Shown piece by piece: positions 30,600-42,400 of a stretch of DNA of 64,000 bases; position 1 is the first letter of the stretch; each line of letters begins with the position of its first letter. Location of the stretch: positions 424,547 to 488,546 of the forward strand of contig KV918777.1 of the NCBI GenBank assembly GCA_002049455.2, given 5' to 3'. Source of the stretch: Porphyra umbilicalis. Lineage: Eukaryota > Rhodophyta > Bangiophyceae > Bangiales > Bangiaceae. Made by a program: the position numbers and the translations under genes. A model generated the notes under the pieces. It was not told the origin of the DNA. It did no database searches and saw nothing but the letters and a program-made list of their open reading frames with translations.

Positions 30600-32424
30600 T
30601 GGGCTTCGAGCGCTTGGCGTGGCGCTCCTCATACGCCTCCACGTCCTGGCGGTTGGTCGCGGACTCGACGGGCACGGGCAAGCTCAGCACATTCTCCGAC
30701 CGCCCGGTGTAGCGCACCGCCCCCGACGACGCGCACGCGAGGCGGTCTTCAAGGTTGAAGCGGAAGAGGGAAGGGGTCGGCAAGAAGCCCGCCGCCGAGT
30801 TGGACTCGGCCGCGTCCGACCCGACGCGCGAGCCGCCACCCGACAGGCGGGCGGCGCCGCTGCGTTCCGCCCGCGCCATCAACTCGAGGAGGTGTTGGAG
30901 GAACTCGGACGCGTCCTGCTGGCGGCCCGTGGAGAATTCGGGGTGGCCCTTGCCGACGAGCGCCTTGAACGCCCACGGGCGCACGGCCGAGCGCTGCGGC
31001 GGCGCCGGCACCGCGTCCGGGTCGGCGGGCTTGCCCGTCAGCGTCGGCAGCCGCGGGTCGGCGTACGCGTCGGTCAGCAGCGCGGAGGCGACCTTGGCAA
31101 ACGCCGTAATAAAGTCGCCCGCCGCGTCGGCCGGGGCGGACCGAAAAATGGTGCTCGCCGCCCCGTCCGCCACGTACCGGTCGTCCATCTCGGGGATGGC
31201 AACCAGCAGCTGCAGGACCGAGTTCATGTAGCAGCTGTTGCCGAGGTTGTCCAACCCCACCGCGCCGGGGCCCGACAGCGGCGACAGGGTGCTGCCCGAC
31301 TCGGCAATCACGTCCCACTCGTGGCGGAGGTTGAGGTCGACTTGGAGCTCGGTCATGGACGCGGCCGTCTTGACCGCCGACTGCATGTGGATGCCCCAGT
31401 GGGCGAGGTGCTCCGCGAGCTTCGCGTCCGTCACCATATCGTCTTCGTCGGGCGCGTACGAGTAGACGTCTGCGCCGTGGGGGGTGATGGTGCCGAGCTT
31501 GACGACGAGCGGGTACTTGGAGCCGGTCTCCTCAAAGTGCTTGAGCGCCGCCCCCGTGCCCCCCGAGCCGTCCCAGTTGCGGCGGCCCGACCCAATGACG
31601 CCCGTCGACAAGTTGAGCCACAAATTGTCCTTGCGGCCCGAGTCGAAACACACCCACGTGGACGGGTCGGGGGAGATGATCTTGCCGCCCGTGGGCACCT
31701 GCTCCAACGCCGCCGCGTACTTGCTCTCCTTGCGGTCCTCCTCCTCCCACGCCGCCGCGGAGACGGCGGCGGTGCGGGAGGCGCGCGGGGCGGCGAGCAC
31801 CGCCTCGACGGCCGCGGTCACCAGCGGGTGGAGCATGTCGTGCGGGAAGGGCACCACCCCCAGCGTCGTCACGTTGGCGCCCGCCCCACCGGGCGGCCCA
31901 AAGACGACCACCGAGTGGCTCTTTTGGGTGTCGTACTCGGGCGGTGCGTCAATGGCAAAGCCGCCGGCCACGCCGAGGGCCATTTTAGTGACCTTGTCGT
32001 CAGCGGCCCCACCGGCGGCGGCGGCAGCGGCCGCCGCGTCGGCGGCGGGCACCGCGCCCTCCGCCCCCGTCTGCATCACCGAGTCCCCATCCCCGTCGGC
32101 GTCGCCGCCCGCCGCCGCCGCCACCGCCACCGGCGGCGTGCGCGGCACCCGCACCCACTGCTGGTGCAGGTACACGGCCGCGCCCGGGCCGACGCGGGCC
32201 ACGTCCAGCCCGATACTGGCGGCGCCGTAGGAGCGCCACGATGCCAGGGAGGTGTACAAGCCGGCGGCCGACTCGGGGGTGTCAAACGACAGCGCGCACT
32301 CATCCGCCACGACCGTGTCGTCGCCCGTCGGCACGCGGACCGCAGCGGGGGACGCGGCCGCCCTGTTGATCGCCGCCGCGGCAACGTCGACGGGCAGGGC
32401 CATCAGCGAAGACGGGGGCCCCAT
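29545..32424 (-). CDS. USP5: USP5/isopeptidase T-type ubiquitin C-terminal hydrolase
   Basis: This cysteine protease disassembles unanchored polyubiquitin, keeping free ubiquitin available to the proteasome pathway. About 959 residues in one uninterrupted exon; I chose ATG 32424, in strong context (CCGCCATGG), over the longer open frame. A ZnF-UBP domain begins near WVCFDSGRKDNLWLNL. The catalytic Cys box is GLDNLGNSCYMNSVLQLL, followed by the RQQDASEFLQHLLEL box. Two UBA domains (VSMGFSENGARRA, LSGMGFTAVQARAA) sit within the catalytic fold as in USP5. The His box is ASTASGHYVAHVRKAGKW. The Gly tracts use mixed codons rather than pure C runs, and this gene is intact. It is divergent from the THOC5-like gene. 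Confidence 0.95.
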
Positions 32425-33218
32425 GGCGGGGGGGTGGCGCGCGCGAGGGGGGGGGGGGACGTATCTCAGGACGGGGGGAGGAGGGTGAAACCACGGACAA
32501 GAGGGGGACGCCACGAGTCCCGACGCACGAGAAAGGGGGGTGCGGATCGACGGCGACGCGACGAGAAAGACGGGGCGAGCGGTCAGCGACGCGTCCGGCA
32601 GAGACACAACGTGCCGGCCGGGCGGCTCTGGGCACCGCGCGGTCGTCGGTGCGGGGACCCGAGACCTGCAGCCCAGGCGCGTCACCCCGACGACTGCGTC
32701 GCTCGGCGGGGCGCGCGCCTCTGCCGACAGCAGCGCGGGCAACGGCGTCTGGATCGGTCTGAACAGCTAGTCTCAGACCGGTCTTGTGACTGCGCCACCA
32801 CGCTGGACAGACACGTGCTTGGGCAACCCATTATTGGGCTCTTCCCCGAGTTTGGCCATCTGGGCGAAAGCCAAGCAGGGGCCCTAATCCTCATCCCATT
32901 GGCCGATCAGTTGTATCCGGCCGAATGGATGGTTGGGAGCCTGTTGACCACGCCTTGATCATGGCCTTGGCTCGGTCCGCATCGGCCAAAATTGGGATGA
33001 CAGTAACACATTTGCCCCAGAGAAGTGTGCTCCTGCTGCCCGCTTCGTCTGACTTCGTCCCGTCGGGCGACCGCCCTGACCCGAGCGGTCACAAACAGCT
33101 CCACAGACGCGACCCTGTGGCGGCGCGCGCCGTTCCCCTTCCGCTGCCCCCCCCACCGCCTTTCCCCCCCCCCCCCCCTTCCCCTCAACGCCCCCTCCAT
33201 CCCCTCCCCCCCCCAACC
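32425..33218. promoter_or_regulatory. Shared upstream region of USP5-like and THOC5-like genes
   Basis: This 794-bp interval separates two divergent start codons, so it should hold both promoters. No TATA box or other element is clear. A MITE-like repeat lies at about 32836-33004. A C run precedes the THOC5 start. Confidence 0.45.
32836..33004. mobile_element. MITE-like inverted repeat
   Basis: The left end CTCTTCCCCGAGTTTGGCC and the reverse complement of the right end, CTGTCATCCCAATTTTGGCC, match as degenerate termini. A related half copy lies at about 38399-38490 (CTGTCTTCCCAACTTTGGCC, then CCGGCTGAATGGATGG). Confidence 0.5.
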
Positions 33219-33366
33219 ATGGCACCCACCACAGCCCCCCCCACGGCGGCGGCCATCGCCCCCACCGTCTACCGCGCCTGCGACGACCTCGCCGCCGGCT
33301 GCGATCAGCTGCGGTCGGCGGTCGACGCGCTCGCGACCGCCGCCGCCGGCACCTCTACCGGCGGCG

Positions 33367-33399
<33 letters not shown>

Positions 33400-33961
33400 A
33401 CGTTGCCGCCGCCGCCACCGACGCCCTCGTCCGCGTCAAGGCGGCCAACTTGGCCGCCACCGCCGCCGCGCACGGCGCGTCGGTCGCCGCCGCCACCGCC
33501 GCCGCGCGCGCCGCCGCCGCCGCCGCCACCGCCGTGGCGCTGTCGCGGGAGCGGTCGGCCGTCGCCGCCCGCATTGCCGCCGTTGTGGCGGGCATGGCGC
33601 CGCTGCCGCCGTCGGCGGCGGCGGTGGACGACGACGGCAACGGCGGCGGCGGCGGCGGCAGCGGCGGCGGCGGTGACGACCGCGCCGCCGTGCATGACGC
33701 GCGGCTGGCGGCGCTCGACGCGGAGCTCCGCCGCCGCCGGCAGCTGCTCGCGGCCGCCGACGGGGTGGCGGCGGCCAAGGCCGCGTCGGCCGCCCGCCGG
33801 GTAGCGTCCCAAGCGTTTTTGGCCAAACTCCCGGGCCACGCCCGCGCCGTCGCGGCGGCCGTCGCGCCCATCCGCGCCTTTTACCCGGCGCCGGCGGCGG
33901 GCGCCGCCGACGCGGGCGCCGCAACCGCCGCGGCGCCCGCCGCCGCCGACGCTGGCACAGA

Positions 33962-33998
<37 letters not shown>

Positions 33999-35580
33999 CC
34001 CCCCACCACCGACGCGTCTGCCGACGGCGGTGGGTGTCCGCCACTCCCCCCCCGGGGGCGGACCCCCCCCCCACGCCCGAGGCGCTGCTGACGCTCCCCC
34101 CCCCGCTGTACGTGCTCGCGCGCCACGCGGCGGCGGCGGGTGTGGCCGTGGCGGTCATTGACGCGGGCGCCCACCCGTACGGGCTGTCCGTCGCCGTGCA
34201 CCCGGCGGCGGTGCGGCTGCGGGTGGCGCCGCGGACGGATCCGCGGCGGCCGGCGGATGATTTTGCGGCCGCCGCCGACGGGGCGGGGGGGGGGGGGGGG
34301 GCGGGGACGGCGGCGGCGCGGCGGCGGCCGAGACGGCCGACGTGCCCATGGCCGTGGATGGCAACGGCGGTGCTGCCGGTGCCGCCGGTGCCGCCGGTGC
34401 CGACACTGCGGCGGCGCCACCTCTGCCGGCGGCGGCGGCGGCGGCGGCGGCGGCCATTCCGCCCGTGGAAGTGACGGTTGTGTACCTCCCCGGTTGCGCC
34501 TCGGTCGGCGTGCGGGGCGCCATGGACGGCCGCCCCCTGTGCCTCGACGACCTCTTCCCAGGCGACGATGGGGCGTGGGTGGTGCGCCTGTCAGACCCCC
34601 CCCCCGGGCCCCCACCAGCGGGCGGCGGCGGGGGCGGCGGGGGCGGCACGGGCGCTGCCCCCCCCCCCCCCCCCCCGCTCATCACTCCGAGCAGCGGCGG
34701 GCGGTGGTCCCCCCCCCCGACCCTCGGACCCCCCCCCCCCCCCCCGCCCCCCCCCGCGTCTACCGCTGGGCGCACGCCCTGGCGGGCTTGCCGTACCTCC
34801 CCCCCGCCACCCCCCCCGCCGCCGCCGCCGCCGACGGCGACGCGGCCGCCGCGTGGGTCGCCGCCGCCTCTGCGGCGCCGCCGGCGACGCGCCTCGCGGC
34901 GGTCGTCGGGCGCCTCGCCGCGCGCGGCGGCGTCGCGCGCGTCCTCGACGCGACCATTGCCGCCGCCGTCGGTGGCAGCGTGCGGTGGCTCACGGGCTGG
35001 CGGGTGACGCGTGGCGTGGGGGGGGCGCCCCCGCCCCCGCGCCCGCCGCCGCCGCCGCCGCGGGCCGCCGCGGGCCGCGGTGGCGCCGCCTCGTCGGCCG
35101 CGTCGGCTGCCGCCGCCGCCGCGTCGGCGGCCGCGTCGCCCCTCCCGTGGCCCGCGTCGTGCCGCCTCACCGGCACGGTCGTGTCTGCGTGTGGCCGCGT
35201 GGCGGTCGGCGTTGGGGTGGTCATCCCCCCCGCCTACCCAACCTCGCCACCCGTGTGGGTGCTCACCGCCGCGGGCGGCAGCGGCGGGGGCGGCGGCGGC
35301 GTCGGCGGCGGCGGCGACGACGCGGCGTTGGCGGCGGCGGCGGCGGCGGTTGATGGCGCCGTCGGCGCGGCGGGCGCCCCGTGGGACGCGGTGTTTGGGA
35401 CGCAGCTGCGGGCGCTGCGGGGGGCGGTGGAGGCGGCGGCGGCAGCGGCCGAGGCGGCGGCGGACGTGGGGGGGGGGGGGTCGGCGCGCGCCTGGGGCTC
35501 CTCGCGCCGGGGGGGGGGGGGTAGGGGCGGGGGGGGGGGGGGGGGGGGGGCGCGGCGGGGGGGGGGGGGGGTTGGTAGGC
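33219..35580 (+). CDS. THOC5: THO complex subunit 5-like protein, frame broken at C/G runs
   Basis: THOC5 is a subunit of the nuclear THO complex, which couples transcription to mRNA export. ATG 33219 (CCAACCATGG) starts a helical Ala-rich N-terminal half. Family signatures follow: LPPPLYVLARH (about 34098-34130), LFPGDDG (about 34552), VYRWAHALAGLPYLPP (about 34757-34805) and a C-terminal CRLTGTVV...IPPAYPTSPPVWVL (about 35160-35265). These lie in successive frames, changing at the C/G runs near 34047-34073, 34281-34300 and 34730-34754, each as if one base were missing. The end is uncertain because of G runs after 35470. Identification rests on the order of short motifs. Confidence 0.68.
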
Positions 35581-35824
35581 GCATACCGGTGGGGTTTGGA
35601 TTGTGTTTGGTTGTTGGGTGCGAGGGGTGTCTGCTGTGGGGCGGTGCGCCTGGCGCGCGGCGCCTCGTCGCAGGTTGCGGCGCGGCGCTCACGTGCGGAT
35701 GTGCGCTTCCACCAGATGGTCATTGCCCCTGTCCACCGTGCGAGCAACGCCAACCAGTCCCTCTCGGTTGCGCCGCGCCTCCCCCCCCACTTCACATCCC
35801 CCGCCCCATGACAGTCCCTCCCCC

Positions 35825-38069
35825 TCACTCCCCCAGCAGGTGGTGCAACACGACGCCCGCCGCCACACTCACATTCAACGAGTCGACGTCGTACACCCCC
35901 CCCCCCCCCCTCTCGCGGCGCCCCCCAATGCGCACGAGCACGTCGCACGCGCCCTGCACCAGCGGCCGCAGGCCGTGCCCCTCACTCCCCATCACCACCA
36001 CCGTCGGGACGTCGCGCGGGAGCGCCGCCGCCGCCACCGCGCCCGGCGTCAGGGCGGTGCCGACGACGCGCCAGCCGCCCGCGCGCGCCGCGCCGAGCAG
36101 CCGCGGCATCGACGCGACGCTGTGGAGGGGGAGCGCCTCCATCGCGCCCGCCGACGCTTTCGACACCGTCGCCGTCAGCGCCGAGCTGTTGCGCCCACAC
36201 GCGACCACGCCGGTGGCGCCGAGGAAGTAGGCGGAGCGGAGGAGGGCGCCCATGTTTTGGGGGTCCGTGACTTCGTCGAGCGCGAGCCACACGGGGGGGG
36301 GGATGTCCGCGTCCGCGTCGCCGTCTGCGTCAGCGTCGGCGTCGGCGTCGGACAGCGTGGCAGCGTCGACGGCAGCGTCGGCGGCGGCGGGGGCGTCGGC
36401 CGCCCGCTCCTCAGCACTGCCCGCCGGCGTCACGGCCAGCGAGGCGGCAGAGGGGGCGTCGGCCGCCACCGATGCGGCGGCGGCGGCGATCGCCGCGTCG
36501 GCAGCCACCAATTCATCGGCGCTCACCGCATTGGCATACCCCCCGCCGCCCACTCCCGCAGCCCCCCCCCATCAGCCGCCGGCGCGGCGGCGGCCGCCGC
36601 CGCCGGCCCGTCGGTCACCGGCGCCGTCACCCCCCCCCCCCCCGGGCGGGGTGCCCCACCCCGTCCTCCTCCCCCCCCCCCCAGGCAGCGGCGGCGGCGC
36701 CCACCGCCCGACCAGTGGCGGCAGGGCCTTGACGTGGATCCACTCGAGCGGCGCCGCTTGCAACACAAACCCCTGGTGCGGCCGGGAGCCACACAGCACA
36801 TTCAAGTCGCCCTTGGCAACCGCCCGGACGGGCACCTGCCGCACGCGCGCGAGGCGGCGGATCTCCCGCCCGGCTTCCGCGCCGTCGGCTTTGCGGGCGA
36901 CGCCCGCACCAGTGCCGCCGCCGCCAGTGCCGCCGCCGCCGCCGCCGCCGGTGCCGCCCCCGCCGCCGCCCTCCTCCCCGCGCACGTAGAGCACTTCAAA
37001 GCGCGGGCGGCGGCCGGCGCGGAGCGCCGCCAACACGGGCGCCACCCCATAGAGGAGGTCGTCGCCCGACGCGAGCGTCGCTTGCAGCTCGGTCGGCTCG
37101 GACACGAGCTCGTCGGCCGCCGGGCGGCCGCGGGCAGAGGCCCAGCCGCCACGGCCGCCGCCGCCGCCGCCGCCGCGCCCGCCGCCGCCGCGGGGCGCCC
37201 ACTCGTCGGCGTACCCACCGAGCGCCGCCGCGTCCGCCTCGTAGCCGCCGCCGCCGCCCCGCCGCTCCCGCCCATCCCGCGGGGCCCCCGCCCACGCCCG
37301 GCCGCCGCCGCGCCCCCCCCCCCGCGCACCGCGCGCCCCCCCCCCCCCCCCTGGCGCTCCCGCCAATCCCGCGGCGGGTCCTCCCAGCGGCGGGCGTCTC
37401 CCCCCCCCTCCCCCAGCGGCCCCCGCGCCGCCGGCGCGGCGATGCCATCAAAAAACGGGGGCGGCGGCACGCGCGCACCTGCACCGCCGCCGCCGCCGCG
37501 CCGCGCGCCCGCCGACCGCCGCTCGCGGCCGTCGCGGGGGGGTCCTCCCACCCACCGCCGCCACGCGCCGCCGAGTCTTCAAACGCGGGGGGGGCGACCG
37601 AGGGGGGGGGGGGGGCGCCGCCCCCGCCCGTCCCGGGGGGGGACCCCCACCCGCCGCCGCCGCCGCCGCCACCGTCGGGCCGCGCGCTGCGATAGCCGCC
37701 GCCGCCGCCGCCACCGTCGGGCCGCACGCTGCGATAGCCGCCGCCGCCACCGCCGCCGTCGGGCCGCGCGCTGCGGTAGCCGCCGCCGCCGCCGCCGCCA
37801 CCGCCGCGGGCGCCGCCGCGGCCGCGGCCGCCGTCGCGCGACCGATCGTCGGCCCAGGGGGCGTCCCCCTCTGGCGCGCGCGCGGCGGCGGCAGAGGCGG
37901 GGGAGCGGCGGGCGGCGGCCGCCGCCGCCGCCGCCGTCGCGGGCGCGGCAACGAAGCGCCCGCGGAGCGCCGTGGACGCGGAGGAGAGGAGGTGGCGGCC
38001 GCCGCCGCCGCCGCTGCCGGCCGCCAGCGGCGGCAGCGTCACAAACGCCATGAGGAGGGCGCGGGCCAT
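35825..38069 (-). CDS. MRM1: MRM1/TrmH-type rRNA 2'-O-methyltransferase, frame broken at C runs
   Basis: SpoU-family enzymes methylate ribose in rRNA; MRM1 does so in organellar large-subunit rRNA. ATG 38069 (MARALLMAFVTLPPL) begins a likely organelle-targeting peptide. A Gly-rich RNA-binding-like region with three 14-residue repeats, YRSARPDGGGGGGG (about 37660-37780), follows. Then comes the substrate-binding domain (LYGVAPVLAAL, LCGSRPHQGFVLQAAPLE) and the SpoU domain: LDEVTDPQNMGALLRSA, VVVMGSEGHGLRPLV and VDSLNVSVAAGVVL. Frames change at C runs 37545-37551 and 37336-37351 and across three runs at 36670-36682, 36630-36643 and 36562-36570. The stop is at 35825. Confidence 0.82.
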
Positions 38070-38721
38070 GCCGCGGGGCGTCGGTGGCAGACTGGGGGGC
38101 GGGGGGGGTCGGGTCACCACGGGGAACAAAAAGGGCGGGGAAGGGAAAGGGGGGGGGGTGGGGGGGGAGGAAATCGTCCCAGTAGCGTCGAGTAGGCCGA
38201 GGCGGCGCTGCCCGCCGCTTGGGAGTGTGGCGCCGCGGGGGCGGTGGCGGCTGCTGCGGGTGGCAACCCAGCGGGGCGCGGAGGGTTGCACCAAACGGCG
38301 GCCGCCGTGCACGAGAAGCGGCGCCAGCGGCGCGACGGGGGCCGCGGCGCCACGACGGCGTGTGATCCGCGATGCAAAAACAGTCCAATCCATATTGCTG
38401 TCTTCCCAACTTTGGCCGATGTGATCGAAGTCAAGACAGGGTCTGGGTCAACCGCCCATTGGCGGATCCCTTTTATCCGGCTGAATGGATGGCTGAGACA
38501 CAGTTTCGCAAGCCCATGTTTCATGCACATAGCGTTATTCAGCATTTGAATTCGACCGAGAGAGAAGGATGGGGGCCACTTCACTATCCGGCGAATTATT
38601 TTACAATTCGAAATATGGGCTCTGGGCACCTCACTGGAGCCTGCAAATGGAGAAAAGCTTTCGCACACTTGCACAGTAACTCTCTGCCAGTGAGTGGGCC
38701 AGCAACTTTTCCTCTCATGCT
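38070..38721. other. Spacer between MRM1 and the hAT/KDZ insertion site
   Basis: It contains a half copy of the MITE-like repeat of 32836 (about 38399-38490). No gene seen. Confidence 0.4.
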
Positions 38722-38729
38722 CTTCCTAC
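38722..38729 (+). repeat. Left 8-bp target duplication of the hAT-type MITE
   Basis: CTTCCTAC here matches 52717-52724. It is followed by TAGG, the first four bases of the MITE, before the KDZ element interrupts. Confidence 0.8.
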
Positions 38730-38733
38730 TAGG
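38725..38733 (+). repeat. Left 9-bp target duplication of the KDZ element
   Basis: CCTACTAGG matches 52330-52338 exactly. The family is usually described with an 8-bp duplication, so one of the nine bases may match by chance. Confidence 0.8.
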
Positions 38734-38850
38734 AGCTCAAATAAACATGCCCAAACCCCGACGCTGTTTCCAAGGCGGAGAGGCACCCCGACACTTCGGC
38801 CGCACCCCACTCAGAGGGTCATTGCAGAGCCTGTCGGGGTCACGCGACAC
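38734..38850 (+). repeat. Left terminal inverted repeat of the KDZ element
   Basis: It aligns with the reverse complement of 52205-52329 over about 100 bases, with roughly three quarters of positions equal by eye. CCCCGAC motifs occur at 38756 and about 38787 and GTCGGGG at about 38833; the same motif recurs at three sites in the right end, so it may be the transposase-binding site. Confidence 0.75.
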
Positions 38851-39491
38851 CCCTTGAGCACGACAGGTGGGGGGGCGCGCGCGCACGTGCCGGCCCCCCC
38901 TCGAGAGGTGGTCCACTTCTTGTTCCGATGGGGGGCTATCTCCGTACAGGGGTTGGACAGGCGTACCTGTACATCGGAGGAAAGCGCGGGCGATCTCCGT
39001 TTTTCGCGCGGCCTGCGCTTCGCATCCGGGGTTGGCTACGGGCGCCCGGCGTCCCGGGTGCGTTGCGCTTCTTGCCGCCTTTTTCGCTACGGGCACTCGC
39101 TCCTGCATAGGCCAGCTCGGATGGGGCTCTGGGCGTCGCCATCGCGCCCTCGGAGCGCACATGTGGCGGGGCGGCGAGCGCGGTGGGGGGGGGCACCGGC
39201 GCTCCGTCGCCGGCTCTTTTCCGCGGATACGGCGATGGGCGTGCGGCAGTCGCGGGCGCCGTCGCGACACGACCTCTACGGTACCTACGCCTTTGCTACG
39301 TGGGTTTTGGTGGGGGGGCAGCGGGGCGGGGGCACCGGGGCGGGGGGGCGGGCGCACGCAGGCGGGGGGTGGTCGTACGCGGGTGGTGCGGCACGCCCAC
39401 GCGGCCGGGGCGCTGGGCGTACGCCGGTTCGGGGGGGGGAGCGTGGTGTTGGGGGGTCTCGACCAAGCAGTTGCACGTGTCGCTGTGGTAG

Positions 39492-42400
39492 ATGGCCTGG
39501 TCACAGGTGGATGGGGATGCGACCGGCCGGCCGCCCTGTGGACGGGAGGCGTCTGTGTTCGGGTCCCAGAACCCTGACAGCCTACCGTCATGGTCCCTGT
39601 TACCGCTTTCGCAGCCTGCTGCCTCACCTTCTGGACGGTATGGCTGGGTAACGGGTCTGGGAGGCGGGGCGGATGAGCCTCTGGCGAGTACCAACGACAA
39701 GGGGGCGACGATGGGGGCGACGGTAGGAGCTGGGCCTTGGCTCTCTCCTCCACTCTCACTTCCCCCTATTTCCCCCCCGCTATTGACTGCCCTGCCGCGC
39801 GCCGAGGCGGTGGAGGACGTGTGTGCACCCACGACTGGGATTTATCCCGCGACGTCCGGGGGGCTGATCTCGGGCTCTCCCATGCCTACCCTTCCCCCCA
39901 TCTCCTCGCTGCTGGGATCTTCAATGTCGCAGCCGATGCCGCCTCCACCGCCGCCGCCACCGCCGCCACCCCCGATAGCTCCGCTGCCACCACCGCCACT
40001 ACCGCCTCCGCCGCCACTGGCGCAACTATTGTCCCTGCCGCAGCCGCGACGTCCGTCGTCGCCATCTCCACGGCCGCGTTCACCACCACCAACACCACCC
40101 CCACCACCACTCCGACCCCCATCCGCACCCCCACCGCCTAGGCCGCTTTCGCGGTTTCCACCGCCACCGCGGCCGCCGCCGCCGCCTCCATCGGCCCCTT
40201 CGGCTGTCACACGTGCCCCCGTGTCCGATACCGCTCGCCCACCCCCCGGGTCTTCTACCCCCCTGCCCGCCGCCCGATCTGCGCCTGCGCCTCCCGATGC
40301 TGTGCCGAAGGCGTCGCGACGTCGATCGTTAGCAGCGTCGGCCGCAACGGCAGTGCCGTCCTCAGCGGCCCCCGCCTTTGTGCTCAAGACAAAGGCGGCG
40401 GCGCCGAGCAAGGGCACGACCACGCCCTCGACGTCACCTCTTTTTGCTTCCACGGAGAAGACGAGCAGTGGGGAGCCTTCCCAAGCCGGCCCATCCGCGA
40501 CGCCCTCCCAGACGCCGTCGTCGACGGCCCCGGTGCGGCCGGCGCTGGGGCGGCGGAACACGTTTGACGCCATGTCTCTGTCCATCCTACAGATGATGTG
40601 CTGCGCCGCAAGGCAGTTGCTGAGCTTGGTCGCCGCGACTCCCAAGTGGACCAACGTTTGGCTTGTGCTGGAGGCGGGTGACGGGTCGGCTACGTCGCCG
40701 TTCTATGGCCACATCATCAACTGCGGGAAGGACGCAGACGCAGTGGCGTCATCCGAGAGCGGCGAGCTGTGCGCCGACTGGTGGGCGTTCCGCGGTGGAA
40801 AGCAAGGGCGGCGGCCAGCGGCGAAGGCGGCTAGCGCAACCGTCGGTGCAAGCGGCAACAAGCCCAGCGCAGGACATGCCGGCGGCGGTGGCGGCAACAC
40901 AAAGGACGGCGAAGACAACAAGACGGACGGGCAAAGCGGGAACGGTGCCGGAAGAGACGGCCAAGACGTCAAAAGTGGCGGGGACGACGGCGGGGATGCG
41001 GCATCGTCAGGCGCCACGTCGTACCCGGAGCAGAAGATGCTGTCACGGTCGGCAGTCAAGGGCATCGTCGAGCGCCACGCCGGCAGCAAGACGCTCAGCA
41101 AGGACGACCTCGCGGCGGTGCTAGTCTCCGGCGGCCTGGACGACTTCAAGGAGATCACCTACGGGGACATTGAGGATATCTTCCTGCGTGCTGCCGTCGT
41201 GCTACGGGCGCGGTGTGACACCAAGAACGCGTTCTCCTGGGCACGCTTCTGCCCCGTCCCTCTGCTCGCCAATGGGTGGTCGACACCCTCGTTGCCACAC
41301 ACCGTTCACGGGTCGGACTTTGTGCCGCCCAACCACCGGTCGTCCAAGGGTCAGGGCATCGACAAGAAGAGGTTGATGGTGTGCGTGGCTATCCACCTGT
41401 CACCCTTCTCTGCCAAGATCTTTGAGGAGCACTTCTCCGCCTGCCGCGCGAGCGGCAAGAAGAAGCGCAAGCGCTGCAACGACCCGTTCGCGGGCGCCGA
41501 GACGGCCAACGGCAAGCCCCAAAAGAAGGGAAAGAGCGGGGGCATCACGGGAAAGCTGACCAGGGCAGAGCAACTGTCGGCCGCCGCCAAGGCGCGGTTA
41601 AACAAGATGGAGGCCCAGCATGCCGCTCGCATCGCCAAGACCAAGGCCGACGCCGTGAAGGCCGCCACCATCTCTCTAGCGGCTCGGGCCAAGGCGGCTT
41701 CTGAAGCTGCAGGTAAAGCGGCAGCCAACCCGAGTGCACCGGCCAAGAGGAGGATGGACCCGCCAGCGGCGTGTGGTGACAACAGTGGTGGACGCAAGCG
41801 CAGCACGATGGGCCCGGCGGCATTAGATGCGCTGTGCGTCCTGGAGCGCGTGAGTGGGCAGGTGCGCATGCACGAGGCGTGGATGCGCCAGCCGACCTCC
41901 CTCTTGCCCCCGTCCACGACTGTTACTGTCGTCTCCTTGTGCGGTGCCGCCCTCTCCGCCGCCGCTCGTGCGAGCGTGTCTGTTCGAGTCGTCCTCCCGC
42001 GCCCGCTTCTGAAGATCGCCTTTGCGCAGCTGGCCGCCGCCATTCGAGCTGCTCCCCCGCGGTTGTCGGACACGACTAACGCGACGGAGCTGGCCGTGCG
42101 GCTTACCCTGGGCAACTACGAGCCTGTATTCGCCTTCCAGACGACGCTCGACCAGATGAGCTCGGTCTTAGCTTTCAACGACACCATCGAGTTGTCTCCC
42201 GGCTTTTTGTCATGGGTGGGCCAGCTGGGGGTATGCAACGACGTGCTGCCGCCGCAGCTCAATTTCTTCTCGGGCGAGGCGACGCAGATCCGGACGATGG
42301 CCGGTGCTGTGCGCGACGACGTGGCGGGCCGGCTCCTCGGCGACTGCGTGTGGGCCATGCCCCCGGTTGGCCGACGGTCGGATGCCACCCCGTCGACGCA

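Noticed and set aside
29311-32958. 1215-codon + strand frame
   Set aside because: It lies antisense to the USP5-like gene and has only Arg/Gly/Val-rich low complexity; no domain. It is a GC-driven shadow.
33219-35580. Introns as the cause of THOC5 frame changes
   Set aside because: Each change sits at a mononucleotide run with no GT...AG pair that removes it cleanly, and the sign is the same as in the MRM1 and RBR genes.
34155-35948. 597-codon - strand frame
   Set aside because: Antisense to the THOC5-like gene; Arg/Pro/Gly-rich with no motif.
35603-38053. 816-codon + strand frame
   Set aside because: Antisense to the MRM1-like gene; pure low complexity.
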